Below are positions 30,088-38,415 of a stretch of 64,000 bases of DNA, piece after piece. This DNA is from Sphingomonas sp. Mn802worker (lineage in GTDB: Bacteria > Pseudomonadota > Alphaproteobacteria > Sphingomonadales > Sphingomonadaceae): contig NZ_AORY01000004.1 in the NCBI RefSeq assembly GCF_000382485.1, positions 496,001-560,000 of the forward strand, in the 5' to 3' direction. Each line of letters opens with the position of its first letter. Positions within the stretch are counted from its first letter, which is position 1. The position numbers were made by a program, and so were the translations under genes. The notes under the pieces were generated by a model that saw only the letters and a list, made by a program, of their open reading frames with translations, was not told where the DNA came from and ran no database searches.

Positions 30088-30164
30088 AGCGTCGGGTGTG
30101 AGAGCCCTTCCACCGTTTCGTGCAGGGTCTGCCTGATCGCAGAGACCACATGAGCGAGGGAGGG

Positions 30165-30217
30165 GGCGACGTAGCGACACAGGCGCAGGTTCCGCAGCGG
30201 ACTTGCGTTTCGTCGCC
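30165..30217 (+). other. Nested stem-loop leader upstream of rplN
   Basis: In the 251-bp rpsQ-rplN spacer an outer stem GGCGACG (30165-30171) / CGTCGCC (30211-30217) encloses an inner stem CGCAGGTTC (30184-30192) / GGACTTGCG (30199-30207, with wobble pairs). Another hairpin, GGGGCGGT/ACCGCTCC, follows near 30218-30242. No T-run. Possible ribosomal-protein binding leader or processing site for the spc block. Confidence 0.45.
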
Positions 30218-30338
30218 GGGGCGGTTACCGGACCGCTCCCCCTGGTGCAGCACCGTGCAAACGGTCGCCCGCGCCGGGGGTCGTTATTTTAGGCGGGGTT
30301 GGGTCGGTATCCACCCCATTGGATAAGGACACGGATCA

Positions 30339-30707
30339 ATGATCCAGATGCAGTCGAACCTCGACGTCGCTGACAACAGCGGCGCGAAGCGCGTGCAGTG
30401 CATCAAGGTGCTGGGCGGCTCCAAGCGTCGCACGGCCGGCGTGGGCGACATCATCGTCGTTTCCGTCAAGGAAGCACAGCCGCGCGGCCGCGTGAAGAAG
30501 GGCGACGTTCACCGCGCCGTCATCGTGCGCACCGCCAAGGACATCCGCCGCGCCGACGGCTCGGTCATCCGCTTCGACGGCAATGCCGCGGTGCTGGTCA
30601 ACAAGAACGAGGAGCCGATCGGCACTCGTATCTTCGGTCCGGTGGTGCGTGAGCTGCGCGGACGTGGCCACATGAAGGTCATCAGCCTGGCGCCGGAGGT
30701 GCTGTGA
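30339..30707 (+). CDS. rplN: 50S ribosomal protein L14
   Basis: L14, 122 residues ([40 protein letters not shown]), forms an intersubunit bridge. First gene of the spc block; rplX begins in its stop codon (TGATG). Confidence 0.98.
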   Translation: MIQMQSNLDVADNSGAKRVQCIKVLGGSKRRTAGVGDIIVVSVKEAQPRGRVKKGDVHRAVIVRTAKDIRRADGSVIRFDGNAAVLVNKNEEPIGTRIFGPVVRELRGRGHMKVISLAPEVL

Positions 30708-31030
30708 TGAGCAACGTCAAGATGAAGATCAAGAAGGGCGATCAGGTCATCGTCCTGTCGGGCAAGGACAAGGGCAAGACCGGCACGGTCACGCTCGCCA
30801 GCCCGCGCGATCAGAAGGTCGTCGTGGGCGGCGTCAACGTTGCGACCCGCCACCGCAAGCCGAGTCAGGCGCAGCCGCAGGGCGGCCTGGAGCGCGTCGA
30901 GGCACCGCTGCACGTCTCCAAGGTCGCGCACGTGACCGCCGACGGCAAGCCGACGCGCGTTCGCTACGAGACGCAGGACGGCAAGAAGGTCCGCGTCGCG
31001 GTCAAGACCGGGAGCAAGATCGATGGCTGA
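30707..31030 (+). CDS. rplX: 50S ribosomal protein L24
   Basis: L24, 107 residues ([26 protein letters not shown]), assembly initiator of the 50S. I use the ATG at 30707 overlapping the rplN stop by 1 bp; a GTG directly before it is also in frame. Overlaps rplE by 8 bp. Confidence 0.97.
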   Translation: MSNVKMKIKKGDQVIVLSGKDKGKTGTVTLASPRDQKVVVGGVNVATRHRKPSQAQPQGGLERVEAPLHVSKVAHVTADGKPTRVRYETQDGKKVRVAVKTGSKIDG

Positions 31031-31610
31031 TTACAAGCCCCGCATGAAGTCGATGTACGACGACTCGATCGCGAAGGCGATGACCGAGAAGTTCGGGTAC
31101 AAGAACGTGCTCGAGGTTCCGCGGATCGAGAAGATCGTGCTCAACATGGGCGTCGGTGAGGCGACCCAGGACAAGAAGAAGGTTGAGCAGGCAGCGTCCG
31201 AGATGGAGCTGATCGCCGGCCAGAAGCCTGTCATCACCAAGGCGAAGAAGTCGATCGCGCAGTTCAAGCTGCGTGAAGGCATGCCGATCGGCGTCAAGGT
31301 GACGCTGCGTCGCGAGCGCATGTACGAGTTCCTCGACCGCTTCATCACGATCGCGCTGCCGCGCGTTCGCGATTTCCGTGGTCTGAACCCGAAGAGCTTC
31401 GATGGTCGCGGCAACTACGCCTGCGGCATCAAGGAGCAGATCGTGTTCCCCGAGATCAACTATGACCGCATCGACAAGGTGCGCGGCATGGACGTGATCG
31501 TGACGACCAGCGCGAAGACCGACGAGGAGGCGCGCGAGCTCCTCCGTCTGTTCGGCTTCCCGTTCCCGCAGGCCGAGGACGAGGCCGATGCGCCGCGTCA
31601 GGCCGCGTAA
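31023..31610 (+). CDS. rplE: 50S ribosomal protein L5
   Basis: L5, 195 residues, binds 5S rRNA and contacts P-site tRNA ([41 protein letters not shown]). Slightly longer than E. coli L5 through a C-terminal tail [11 protein letters not shown]. Confidence 0.98.
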   Translation: MADYKPRMKSMYDDSIAKAMTEKFGYKNVLEVPRIEKIVLNMGVGEATQDKKKVEQAASEMELIAGQKPVITKAKKSIAQFKLREGMPIGVKVTLRRERMYEFLDRFITIALPRVRDFRGLNPKSFDGRGNYACGIKEQIVFPEINYDRIDKVRGMDVIVTTSAKTDEEARELLRLFGFPFPQAEDEADAPRQAA

Positions 31611-31628
31611 CAAAGAGAGCTTAAGTCC

Positions 31629-31934
31629 ATGGCGAAACTGAGTTCCGTGAACAAGAACGAGCGTCGCAAGAAGCTCGTGAAGCAATATGCCCCGAAGTTC
31701 GCAAAGCTGAAGGCGATTGCCAACGACGAGTCGCTTGACGAGACCGAGCGTCTCATCGCGCGTCTTAAGATGTCCGAGCTGCCGCGTAACGCCAACCCGA
31801 CCCGTATCCGCAATCGCTGCGAGATCACCGGGCGCCCGCGCGCTTATTACCGCAAGTTCCGTCTCGCACGTGTGATGCTGCGTGATCTGGCCAACAAGGG
31901 CCTGATCCCGGGTCTCACGAAGTCGAGCTGGTAA
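31629..31934 (+). CDS. rpsN: 30S ribosomal protein S14
   Basis: S14, 101 residues, the zinc-free long form: [30 protein letters not shown] carries a single Cys, not the CxxC pair of the zinc form. Located between rplE and rpsH as usual. Confidence 0.97.
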   Translation: MAKLSSVNKNERRKKLVKQYAPKFAKLKAIANDESLDETERLIARLKMSELPRNANPTRIRNRCEITGRPRAYYRKFRLARVMLRDLANKGLIPGLTKSSW

Positions 31935-31945
31935 GGACACGACAG

Positions 31946-32341
31946 ATGGCAGTGACCGATCCCCTGGGTGACCTGCTCACCCGCATCCGCAACGGACAGC
32001 GCGCGCGCAAGGACAGCGTCCTTTCGCCCGCCAGCAAGCTGCGGACCCGAGTGCTCGACGTGCTTCAGCGCGAAGGCTACATTCGTGGCTACAGCGAAGA
32101 AGAGATGGGCCCCGCCAAGGGCGTCCGTATCGAGCTTAAGTATTACGAAGGCCAGCCCGCGATCAAGCACGTGGCGCGCGTCTCGAAGCCGGGCCGCCGT
32201 GTCTACTCGGGTAGCCAGGAGCTTCCCCGCGTGATGAACGGCCTTGGCATTACCATCGTCTCGACGCCGCGCGGCGTGCTCTCGGATGCCGAGGCACGCG
32301 AGCAGAACGTCGGCGGCGAAGTGCTGGCGGAGGTGTTCTGA
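31946..32341 (+). CDS. rpsH: 30S ribosomal protein S8
   Basis: S8, 131 residues ([49 protein letters not shown]). In E. coli S8 represses the spc operon. Its stop overlaps the rplF start by 1 bp. Confidence 0.98.
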   Translation: MAVTDPLGDLLTRIRNGQRARKDSVLSPASKLRTRVLDVLQREGYIRGYSEEEMGPAKGVRIELKYYEGQPAIKHVARVSKPGRRVYSGSQELPRVMNGLGITIVSTPRGVLSDAEAREQNVGGEVLAEVF

Positions 32342-32874
32342 TGAGCCGCATCGGAAAGAAAGCAGTGCCGGTTCCGGCCGGCGTGACTGCCGACATCGCC
32401 GGGCGCGTGCTGAGCGTGAAGGGTCCCAAGGGCACTCTGTCGATGCCGCTCGCCGACGACATCACCTATGACGTGCAGTCGGACGGCATCTCGGTGCAGC
32501 CCGCGAATGACACCAAGCGCGCACGCGCGTTTTGGGGCATGCAGCGCACGCTGGTGCAGAACCTGGTGACGGGCGTGACAACGGGCTTTTCCAAGAAGCT
32601 GGTCATTACCGGCGTCGGCTACCGCGCCGCGGCGCAGGGCCGTAACCTGAAGCTGCAGCTCGGCTACAGCCACGACGTCAACATCGACGTGCCTGAGGGC
32701 ATTGAGGTGAAGACGCCGGACGCCACTACCGTCGAGATCAGCGGTTCGGACAAGCAGAAGGTGGGTCAGCTCGCCGCCGAGATCCGCCGCTGGCGCAAGC
32801 CGGAGCCGTACAAGGGCAAGGGCATCAAGTACGACGGCGAGTTCATCTTCCGTAAGGAAGGAAAGAAGAAGTGA
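32341..32874 (+). CDS. rplF: 50S ribosomal protein L6
   Basis: L6, 177 residues, two homologous domains near the factor-binding site; C-terminal [24 protein letters not shown] is typical. Overlaps rplR by 4 bp (GTGA). Confidence 0.98.
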   Translation: MSRIGKKAVPVPAGVTADIAGRVLSVKGPKGTLSMPLADDITYDVQSDGISVQPANDTKRARAFWGMQRTLVQNLVTGVTTGFSKKLVITGVGYRAAAQGRNLKLQLGYSHDVNIDVPEGIEVKTPDATTVEISGSDKQKVGQLAAEIRRWRKPEPYKGKGIKYDGEFIFRKEGKKK

Positions 32875-33227
32875 CCAAGGGCCTTTCGCTTTTCGAGAAG
32901 CGGCGTCGCCGCAACCGCACCGCGCTGCGCGCTCGTGCGGGCGCGCGTCCGCGCCTGTCGGTTCACCGGTCGGGCAAGCACATCTACGCGCAGGTCATTG
33001 ACGACGAAGCCGGCCGCACGGTCGCTTCGGCCTCGACGCTGGAGCAGGATGCGCGTGGCACCTCGGGTGCCAACGTGTCGGCCGCGACCGAGGTCGGTCG
33101 TCGCGTTGCCGAGAAAGCCAAGGCGGCGGGTGTGACGCAGGTCGTGTTCGATCGTGGCGGCTTCCTCTTTCACGGCCGGGTAAAAGCGCTGGCTGAAGCC
33201 GCGCGCGAAGCCGGACTGGAGTTCTAA
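32871..33227 (+). CDS. rplR: 50S ribosomal protein L18
   Basis: L18, 118 residues, 5S rRNA-binding ([47 protein letters not shown]). GTG start inside the rplF stop region. Confidence 0.98.
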   Translation: MTKGLSLFEKRRRRNRTALRARAGARPRLSVHRSGKHIYAQVIDDEAGRTVASASTLEQDARGTSGANVSAATEVGRRVAEKAKAAGVTQVVFDRGGFLFHGRVKALAEAAREAGLEF

Positions 33228-33230
33228 GAC

Positions 33231-34043
33231 ATGGCAGACGAGAACCAGCAGGCAGAGGCGAACACCGCCGCGCCGCAGGAAGCAAGCCAGAACGCGGGCC
33301 AGAGTGGCGGCGGTCAGACCGGTGGTGGTCAGGGCGGCGGTTTCGGTGGTGGCCAGGGCGGCGGCTATCGCGGCGGTCAGGGCGGCGGTCGCGGTGGCCC
33401 GGGTGGCGGTCGCGGTCGCGGTGGCCCCGGCGGCAATCGTGGTGGCCGTGACGGCAACCGCGGCGGGCGTCGTGACGATCGCCGCGGCGGGCAGGACGAT
33501 GGCGGCGAGGAGCTGATCGAGAAACTCGTCCACATCAACCGCGTGTCGAAGACGGTGAAGGGCGGCAAGCGCTTCGGCTTCGCGGCACTCGTCGTCGTCG
33601 GCGACGGCAAGGGCCGCGTCGGCTTCGGTCATGGCAAGGCGCGCGAGGTGCCGGAGGCGATCTCGAAGGCGACTGCCGCGGCGAAGAAGAAGATGCTGCG
33701 CGTGCCGCTGAAGGAAGGCCGCACGCTGCACCATGACGGCAACGGTCACTTTGGTGCCGGTCGCGTCACGGTCCGTTCGGCGCCGCAGGGCACCGGGATC
33801 ATCGCGGGTGGCCCGATGCGCGCCATCTTCGAAAGCCTGGGTGTGCACGACGTCGTGACCAAGTCGGTCGGCACGTCGAACCCGTATAACATGATCCGCG
33901 CGACGTTCGAGGCACTGGGCGAGCAGACCTCGCCCAAGGCGGTCGCACAGCGCCGTGGCAAGAAGATTGCGGATCTGCTCGGTCGTGGCGCCGGCGCTGA
34001 TGCGCAGACCGCCGAGGCCGAAGCCGCGGCGATCACGGAGTAA
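33231..34043 (+). CDS. rpsE: 30S ribosomal protein S5 with Gly/Arg-rich N-terminal extension
   Basis: S5, 270 residues, versus 167 in E. coli. The canonical dsRBD-like core begins near residue 95 ([20 protein letters not shown]) and runs through [19 protein letters not shown] to a long C-terminus. The first about 25 residues are acidic/Gln/Ala-rich; residues about 25-88 are a low-complexity Gly-rich tract with many RGG/GGR/RG units ([20 protein letters not shown] and so on). The extension is in frame with a normal ATG 3 bp after rplR, so it is translated unless a cryptic internal start is used. Sphingomonad S5 proteins are known to have such tails; its role is unknown. Confidence 0.97.
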   Translation: MADENQQAEANTAAPQEASQNAGQSGGGQTGGGQGGGFGGGQGGGYRGGQGGGRGGPGGGRGRGGPGGNRGGRDGNRGGRRDDRRGGQDDGGEELIEKLVHINRVSKTVKGGKRFGFAALVVVGDGKGRVGFGHGKAREVPEAISKATAAAKKKMLRVPLKEGRTLHHDGNGHFGAGRVTVRSAPQGTGIIAGGPMRAIFESLGVHDVVTKSVGTSNPYNMIRATFEALGEQTSPKAVAQRRGKKIADLLGRGAGADAQTAEAEAAAITE

Positions 34044-34049
34044 CGATCA

Positions 34050-34229
34050 ATGGCTATTATCAAGGTCAAGCAGACCGGATCGCCGATCCGCCGTACCAAG
34101 GATCAGCGCGCGACGTTGATCGGTCTCGGCCTCAACAAGATGCACAAGGTCTCGGAGCTGCAGGACAGCCCCGACGTCCGCGGCATGATCCGCAAGGTGC
34201 ACCACCTGGTCGAGGTGCAGGAGGGCTGA
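34050..34229 (+). CDS. rpmD: 50S ribosomal protein L30
   Basis: L30, 59 residues ([40 protein letters not shown]). ATG at 34050, 6 bp after rpsE. Short but unmistakable. A strong intrinsic terminator follows 32 bp after its stop. Confidence 0.97.
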   Translation: MAIIKVKQTGSPIRRTKDQRATLIGLGLNKMHKVSELQDSPDVRGMIRKVHHLVEVQEG

Positions 34230-34261
34230 GCCTTCCGCATCTTCACGGGTGACAAATATGG

Positions 34262-34292
34262 GGAAGGGGGCTAAGCGGCCCCCTTCCTTTTT
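34262..34292 (+). terminator. Strong intrinsic terminator between rpmD and rplO
   Basis: Ten-bp perfect GC-rich stem (GGAAGGGGGC / GGCCCCCTTCC region: 34262-34271 with 34278-34287), 6-nt loop TAAGCG, followed at once by TTTTTC. It is the most classical Rho-independent terminator in the window, located inside the spc operon. Confidence 0.85.
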
Positions 34293-34328
34293 CAATCAGC
34301 GCGACAAAAGCGAAAGCGAGTGCATATC

Positions 34329-34847
34329 ATGAAGCTGAACGAACTCCGCGACAACGAAGGTGCCCGCAAGTCCCGCATGCGCGTGGGCCGTGGTATCGGC
34401 TCGGGCAAGGGCAAGACCGCAGGCCGTGGCCAGAAGGGCCAGAAGAGCCGCGAAGGCGTCTCGATCGCCGGCTTCGAGGGCGGCCAGATGCCGCTCCACA
34501 TGCGTCTGCCGAAGCGCGGCTTCAACAACATCTTCGCCAAGGACTACGCCGAGGTTAACCTGGGCGCGATCGACAAGGCGATTGCGTCGGGCAAGCTGAC
34601 CGGCACCGATATCGATCATGCGGCGCTCAAGGCGGCGGGTCTCGCACGCGGTGGCAAGGACGGCGTGCGTCTGCTCGGCAAGGGCACGCTGTCGTCGAAG
34701 CTGAACTTCACGGTTGCGGGCGTCTCGGCGTCGGCGCGTGAAGCGGTTGAGAAGGCTGGCGGCTCGGTCACCGTGCCGGAGATCGTTCCGGCCGCGGACA
34801 AGGCCAAGGCCAAACACCGCACCGGTCGCGCGGCACCGCGCGCCTGA
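34329..34847 (+). CDS. rplO: 50S ribosomal protein L15
   Basis: L15, 172 residues ([54 protein letters not shown]), late 50S assembly protein. ATG at 34329 is the canonical start; an in-frame GTG lies three codons upstream. It has a Lys/Ala/Arg-rich C-terminus ([15 protein letters not shown]). Isolated from rpmD by a terminator and from secY by 186 bp. Confidence 0.97.
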   Translation: MKLNELRDNEGARKSRMRVGRGIGSGKGKTAGRGQKGQKSREGVSIAGFEGGQMPLHMRLPKRGFNNIFAKDYAEVNLGAIDKAIASGKLTGTDIDHAALKAAGLARGGKDGVRLLGKGTLSSKLNFTVAGVSASAREAVEKAGGSVTVPEIVPAADKAKAKHRTGRAAPRA

Positions 34848-34911
34848 TCGCATAACTGTGGCGCGTCGGCCACAACGCCGACGTGTGCACGGTGTGATCA
34901 AACCCGTGCCA

Positions 34912-34940
34912 TTAGACAGGGCGTTTAATACGCCTATATG
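34912..34940 (+). promoter_or_regulatory. Candidate promoter upstream of secY
   Basis: TTAGAC (34912-34917), 17-bp spacer containing GGCGT-TTAAT-ACGCC, TATATG (34935-34940). Predicted transcription start near 34947, inside the left arm of the following hairpin, so promoter-born RNA would lack the complete hairpin. Confidence 0.5.
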
Positions 34941-34941
34941 A

Positions 34942-34980
34942 GCGGCGGGGGCGGGTTGACGCTTCCCGCCGCTTTTGTTT
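34942..34980 (+). terminator. Terminator-like hairpin between rplO and secY
   Basis: Stem GCGGCGGG (34942-34949) / CCCGCCGC (34965-34972) followed by TTTTGTTT. Together with the upstream candidate promoter it could stop read-through from rplO while secY restarts. A second stem, CGTCGGC/GCCGACG (34864-34883), lies earlier in the spacer. Confidence 0.55.
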
Positions 34981-35033
34981 GGTGCGCGCGACGCGCTCGC
35001 GCGACCAGTTCCGTTTCAGGATTCGCGAAAACG

Positions 35034-36398
35034 ATGGCATCCGTAGCCAACAACATGGCCTCCAGCATCAGCCTCGCGAAATTCGCGCAGGCGACCGACC
35101 TGAAGAAGCGTCTGTGGTTCACGATCGGCGCGCTGATCGTCTTCCGCCTGCTCAGCTACGTGCCGCTGCCAGGCGTCGACGCGACCGCGCTCGGCCTGCT
35201 CGCCGACCAGACCAAGGGCGGCGTGCTCGACTTCTTCAACACCTTCTCGGGCGGTTCGCTCAGCCGGATGAGCCTGATTGCGCTGGGTGTGATGCCGTAC
35301 ATTACCGCCTCGATCGTGGTGCAGCTCGCGACGTCGCTGTCGCCGCAGCTCGCCGCGATCAAGAAGGAAGGCGAGAGCGGTCGCAAGAAGCTGAACCAGT
35401 ACACCCGCTATGGCACCGTCGCGCTGACTGCGGTGCAGGGTTATTTCATCGCGGTCGGGCTCGAAACGCTCGGCGCCAATTCGGGCATCCAGGCGGTGGT
35501 CGAGCCGGGCATGCTGTTCCGCATTAACGCGGTCGTGTCGCTCATCGGTGGCACGATGTTCCTGATGTGGATCGGCGAGCAGATCACCAGCCGCGGGATC
35601 GGCAACGGCGTGTCGCTGATCATCATGGCGGGCATTGTCGCGCACCTGCCGACGACGATCGTCAACCTTCTGGAAGGTGGCCGGTCGGGGTCGATGAGCG
35701 CGTTCGTGCTGATCGCGATCATCGCGGTGGTCGTTGGGCTCGTGCTCCTCATCTGCTTCATGGAGCGGGCGCAGCGCCGCATCCTGATACAATATCCCAA
35801 GCGCCAGACGCAGCGTGGGATGCAGGCCGACCGCAGCCATCTGCCTCTCAAGATCAATACCGCGGGCGTAATCCCGCCGATCTTCGCCTCGTCGCTGCTA
35901 CTCATGCCGCTGACGATCACCCAGTTTGCGGGCAACCGGGTCAAGGGTGACAGCTGGTGGGGCGATGCGATCATCAGCCTGAACCAGTATCTGCAGCATG
36001 GTGCGCCGCTCTACATGGCGCTCTATGCGGCAGGCATCATCTTCTTCTCGTTCTTCTACACGGCGGTGGTGTTCAACCCGGAGGAGACCGCGGAGAATTT
36101 GAAGCGCTATGGTGGGTTCATTCCCGGTATCCGTCCGGGCAAGAACACCGAGACCTACTTCGACTATGTGTTGACGCGCATTACCGTCATCGGCGCGGCA
36201 TACCTGACGTTCATCTGCGTCGTGCCGGAATATCTCGTTTCGGCGCTGTCGATCCCGTTCTATCTCGGCGGGACCAGCCTGCTGATCGTCGTCAACGTCA
36301 CGATGGACACAGTGACGCAGATCCAATCGCATCTGCTGGCGCATCAATATGGTGACCTGATCAAGAAGTCGAAGCTGAAGGGGGCGCGTCGCCGCTGA
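35034..36398 (+). CDS. secY: Preprotein translocase subunit SecY
   Basis: Ten-TM core channel of the Sec translocon, 454 residues, inner membrane. Conserved plug/lateral gate regions and cytoplasmic loops are visible (KKRLWFTIGALIVFRL, GVMPYITASIVVQL, MERAQRRILIQYPKRQTQR, NPEETAENLKRYGGFIPGIRPG). I place the start at ATG 35034 (MASVANNMASSIS); a longer open frame upstream is not SecY-like. Confidence 0.98.
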   Translation: MASVANNMASSISLAKFAQATDLKKRLWFTIGALIVFRLLSYVPLPGVDATALGLLADQTKGGVLDFFNTFSGGSLSRMSLIALGVMPYITASIVVQLATSLSPQLAAIKKEGESGRKKLNQYTRYGTVALTAVQGYFIAVGLETLGANSGIQAVVEPGMLFRINAVVSLIGGTMFLMWIGEQITSRGIGNGVSLIIMAGIVAHLPTTIVNLLEGGRSGSMSAFVLIAIIAVVVGLVLLICFMERAQRRILIQYPKRQTQRGMQADRSHLPLKINTAGVIPPIFASSLLLMPLTITQFAGNRVKGDSWWGDAIISLNQYLQHGAPLYMALYAAGIIFFSFFYTAVVFNPEETAENLKRYGGFIPGIRPGKNTETYFDYVLTRITVIGAAYLTFICVVPEYLVSALSIPFYLGGTSLLIVVNVTMDTVTQIQSHLLAHQYGDLIKKSKLKGARRR

Positions 36399-36441
36399 TC
36401 TGCGGTGACGTCGGCTTGAGAATGAACGGGAGATCGCGCGC

Positions 36442-37089
36442 GTGAACATCATCCTGCTGGGGCCGCCGGGTGCGGGCAAGGGCACGCAGTCGGAGCGGCT
36501 GGTCGCCGAGCACGGCATGGTGCAGCTCTCCACCGGCGACATGCTGCGCGCCGCGGTAAAGGCGGGAACCCCGGTCGGCGTTCAGGCGAAAGCGGTGATG
36601 GATGCGGGCGAGCTTGTCTCCGACGCGATCGTCTCCGCGCTGATCGGCGAGCGGATGGATGCAGGGACGGGCGCGGGTGCGATCTTCGACGGCTACCCGC
36701 GCACCGCGGCGCAGGCTGACGCGCTTGACCTGCTGCTCGCCGAGCGCGGGCAGACGCTCGATCACGTGATCGAACTTGAGGTCAACGAGGACGCGCTGGT
36801 TGAGCGCATCGTCGGCCGTTTCACCTGCGCCAATTGCGGCGCGGGCTATCACGACACGTTCAAGCAGCCGCGCAAGGCTGGCGTCTGCGACGTGTGCGGA
36901 TCGACCGAGTTCAAGCGCCGTCCCGACGACAACGAGCAGACCGTGCGCACGCGCATGGCGGAGTACCGGGCGAAGACCGCGCCGATCATCCCGATTTACG
37001 AAGCGCGCGGGCTTGTTCGCCGCGTCGACGGCATGGCCGACATCGCGGTCGTGACTGCCTCCATTGAGGCGATTCTCAGCGCTCGCTGA
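36442..37089 (+). CDS. adk: Adenylate kinase, zinc-LID type
   Basis: Adenylate kinase (2 ADP = ATP + AMP), 215 residues. P-loop GPPGAGKGTQ is at 7-16, AMP-binding STGDMLRAAV and FDGYPRTAAQ are present. The LID carries four cysteines (TCANCGAGYH ... GVCDVCGSTEF), a structural zinc site typical of Gram-positive enzymes and many alphaproteobacteria but absent from E. coli Adk. GTG start 43 bp after secY; same transcription unit is likely. Confidence 0.97.
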   Translation: MNIILLGPPGAGKGTQSERLVAEHGMVQLSTGDMLRAAVKAGTPVGVQAKAVMDAGELVSDAIVSALIGERMDAGTGAGAIFDGYPRTAAQADALDLLLAERGQTLDHVIELEVNEDALVERIVGRFTCANCGAGYHDTFKQPRKAGVCDVCGSTEFKRRPDDNEQTVRTRMAEYRAKTAPIIPIYEARGLVRRVDGMADIAVVTASIEAILSAR

Positions 37090-37516
37090 CCTGCGCCGCG
37101 ACGACGATCGCGACGCTGCCCGCAGGATCATCAAGATGCCATGCCGGCCGCAACGCGGCCGCGCGGCGTGACCGTTTGCTTCGCGCGCAACCCACGGCGC
37201 CGATCCGCCCGCGTTACGCTGCTGCCGGTCGTGACAGGCCGGGTGCAGGCCGGCACAGGCTGTTCTTGTCGGCGTGAGATGACGAAGAGTTCATGCGCGG
37301 GTCACCGCCGACGCGCATCTGGTTGGCTAGAGACGGGGCATCGGATCGCCGATCGCGATACCGGGCACCACCCCCGCCTGGTACTCCCGCGGCTCTGACT
37401 ACCCGCCGCCCACACTCCCGGTGGCGTCGGGTTCGCCGGCGGGGGCCTTGCGCTCTCGCCGGCGCTTTTATGTCTGCGGCTCGACAATCGACATGCCGCG
37501 GCGCAGGGACGTCGTG
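37090..37516 (+). other. 427-bp spacer between adk and the small membrane protein gene
   Basis: No convincing gene, tRNA or repeat family is seen. Reading frames here have no plausible product. The right end holds a terminator-like hairpin (37434-37469). The sequence is GC-rich with scattered short palindromes (e.g. GCCGGCCGCAACGCGGCCGC near 37143). Confidence 0.6.
37434..37469 (+). terminator. Terminator-like hairpin before the small membrane protein gene
   Basis: CGCCGGCG (37434-37441) pairs with CGCCGGCG (37457-37464) and is followed by CTTTTA. Plausible 3' end of the secY-adk unit. Confidence 0.45.
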
Positions 37517-37750
37517 ATGGATGCGCTTACCCTGTTCGGCTTCGCGGCGGTGTTGTTCATGCTCGTCTGCTACATGCTGGAGGACCGCGCGCCGTTCTGG
37601 ACCTTGCTGTTCGCGCTCGGTTGCGTCGCGAGCGGAGTATACGGGTTCCTTCAGGGTGCGTGGCCGTTCGCGATGGTTGAGATCATCTGGACCGCGGTCG
37701 CGTTGCAACGCTGGGTCAAGCTGAAGCGGCGTACGGAACCTCGCGCTTGA
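37517..37750 (+). CDS. Small conserved membrane protein (CBU_0592-like)
   Basis: A 77-residue membrane protein (MDALTLFGFAAVLFMLVCYM) with two to three hydrophobic helices and the family-like ending GVYGFLQGAWPFAMVEIIWTAVALQRW, followed by a basic tail. Proteins with this G-x-x-PF-x-x-VE-x-x-W-x-x-VALxRW pattern are common in proteobacteria; function unknown. It is inserted between adk and rpsM inside the ribosomal cluster, and its stop codon lies within the -35 box of a candidate rpsM promoter. Confidence 0.8.
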   Translation: MDALTLFGFAAVLFMLVCYMLEDRAPFWTLLFALGCVASGVYGFLQGAWPFAMVEIIWTAVALQRWVKLKRRTEPRA

Positions 37751-37775
37751 CTCGGCGTTTGCGCGCGCCTAACTG
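37747..37775 (+). promoter_or_regulatory. Candidate promoter of the rpsM-rpsK-rpoA-rplQ unit
   Basis: TTGACT (37747-37752), 17-bp spacer, TAACTG (37770-37775); also readable as CTTGAC-N17-CTAACT, close to the alphaproteobacterial housekeeping consensus. The TGA stop of the small membrane protein is embedded in the -35. Confidence 0.5.
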
Positions 37776-37924
37776 CACGACCTTCCGATAGACCGGTCCC
37801 GGTGGCGCTTTGTTGCGTGCGCCGCGCTTTTGCGTCAGGACAGGTCGAACCGGAAGTGGAATGCGACGAGATGGGGCGCGTGGCAGCCATGCCGCACCCC
37901 GTGGAGCACAGGAGAACGAATTTC

Positions 37925-38293
37925 ATGGCACGTATCGCGGGTGTCAACATCCCGACCAACAAGCGCGTGATCATCGCGCTGACCTACATCCACGGCATCG
38001 GCCCGGCACATGCCAAGGCGCTGACGACCAAGCTGAACATCGCGGACGACCGCCGCGTGCAGGACCTGACCGATCAGGAAGTGCTGCAAATTCGTGAGGC
38101 GATCGACGCTGATTATACCGTTGAGGGTGATCTTCGTCGCGAGACAGCGATGAATATCAAGCGTCTTATGGATCTCGCCTGCTACCGCGGCCTGCGTCAC
38201 CGCAAGGGCCTGCCAGTCCGCGGCCAGCGCACGCACACCAACGCGCGCACCCGCAAGGGCAAGGCAAAGCCGATCGCCGGCAAGAAGAAGTAA
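37925..38293 (+). CDS. rpsM: 30S ribosomal protein S13
   Basis: S13, 122 residues ([48 protein letters not shown]), contacts S19 and P-site tRNA. rpmJ and infA, which precede rpsM in many bacteria, are not here. The stop codon lies inside a hairpin. Confidence 0.98.
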   Translation: MARIAGVNIPTNKRVIIALTYIHGIGPAHAKALTTKLNIADDRRVQDLTDQEVLQIREAIDADYTVEGDLRRETAMNIKRLMDLACYRGLRHRKGLPVRGQRTHTNARTRKGKAKPIAGKKK

Positions 38294-38314
38294 ATCGTCC
38301 GGGGGGACGATTTT
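38292..38314 (+). terminator. Attenuator-like hairpin overlapping the rpsM stop codon
   Basis: AAATCGTCC (38292-38300) pairs perfectly with GGACGATTT (38305-38313), loop GGGG, then TCT. The stem includes the last two bases of the rpsM TAA, so a terminating ribosome would mask it. A second stem AGCGCAA/TTGCGCT (38340-38360) follows. Confidence 0.55.
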
Positions 38315-38415
38315 CTCCGGCGGAGGCAGCTATCCCGGCAGCGCAACTTCGTTTTGCGCTCCGGTTGATCGGCTCCAGGCCGGCGTCACTTGGAATATAG
38401 GTCAGGAACTACCAC

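Noticed and set aside
33303..33494. Frameshift or repeat expansion artefact in rpsE
   Set aside because: The Gly/Arg-rich tract stays in one frame from a normal ATG 3 bp after rplR into the conserved S5 core, so it is a real in-frame extension.
37141..37398. Possible small gene in the adk-rpsM gap
   Set aside because: The product is Arg/Pro-rich, has no ribosome-binding site and no recognisable features, so the gap is left as non-coding.
36399..37924. rpmJ (L36) or infA between secY and rpsM
   Set aside because: No short frame with the L36 Cys/His pattern or the IF-1 sequence is present; these genes are evidently elsewhere in the genome.
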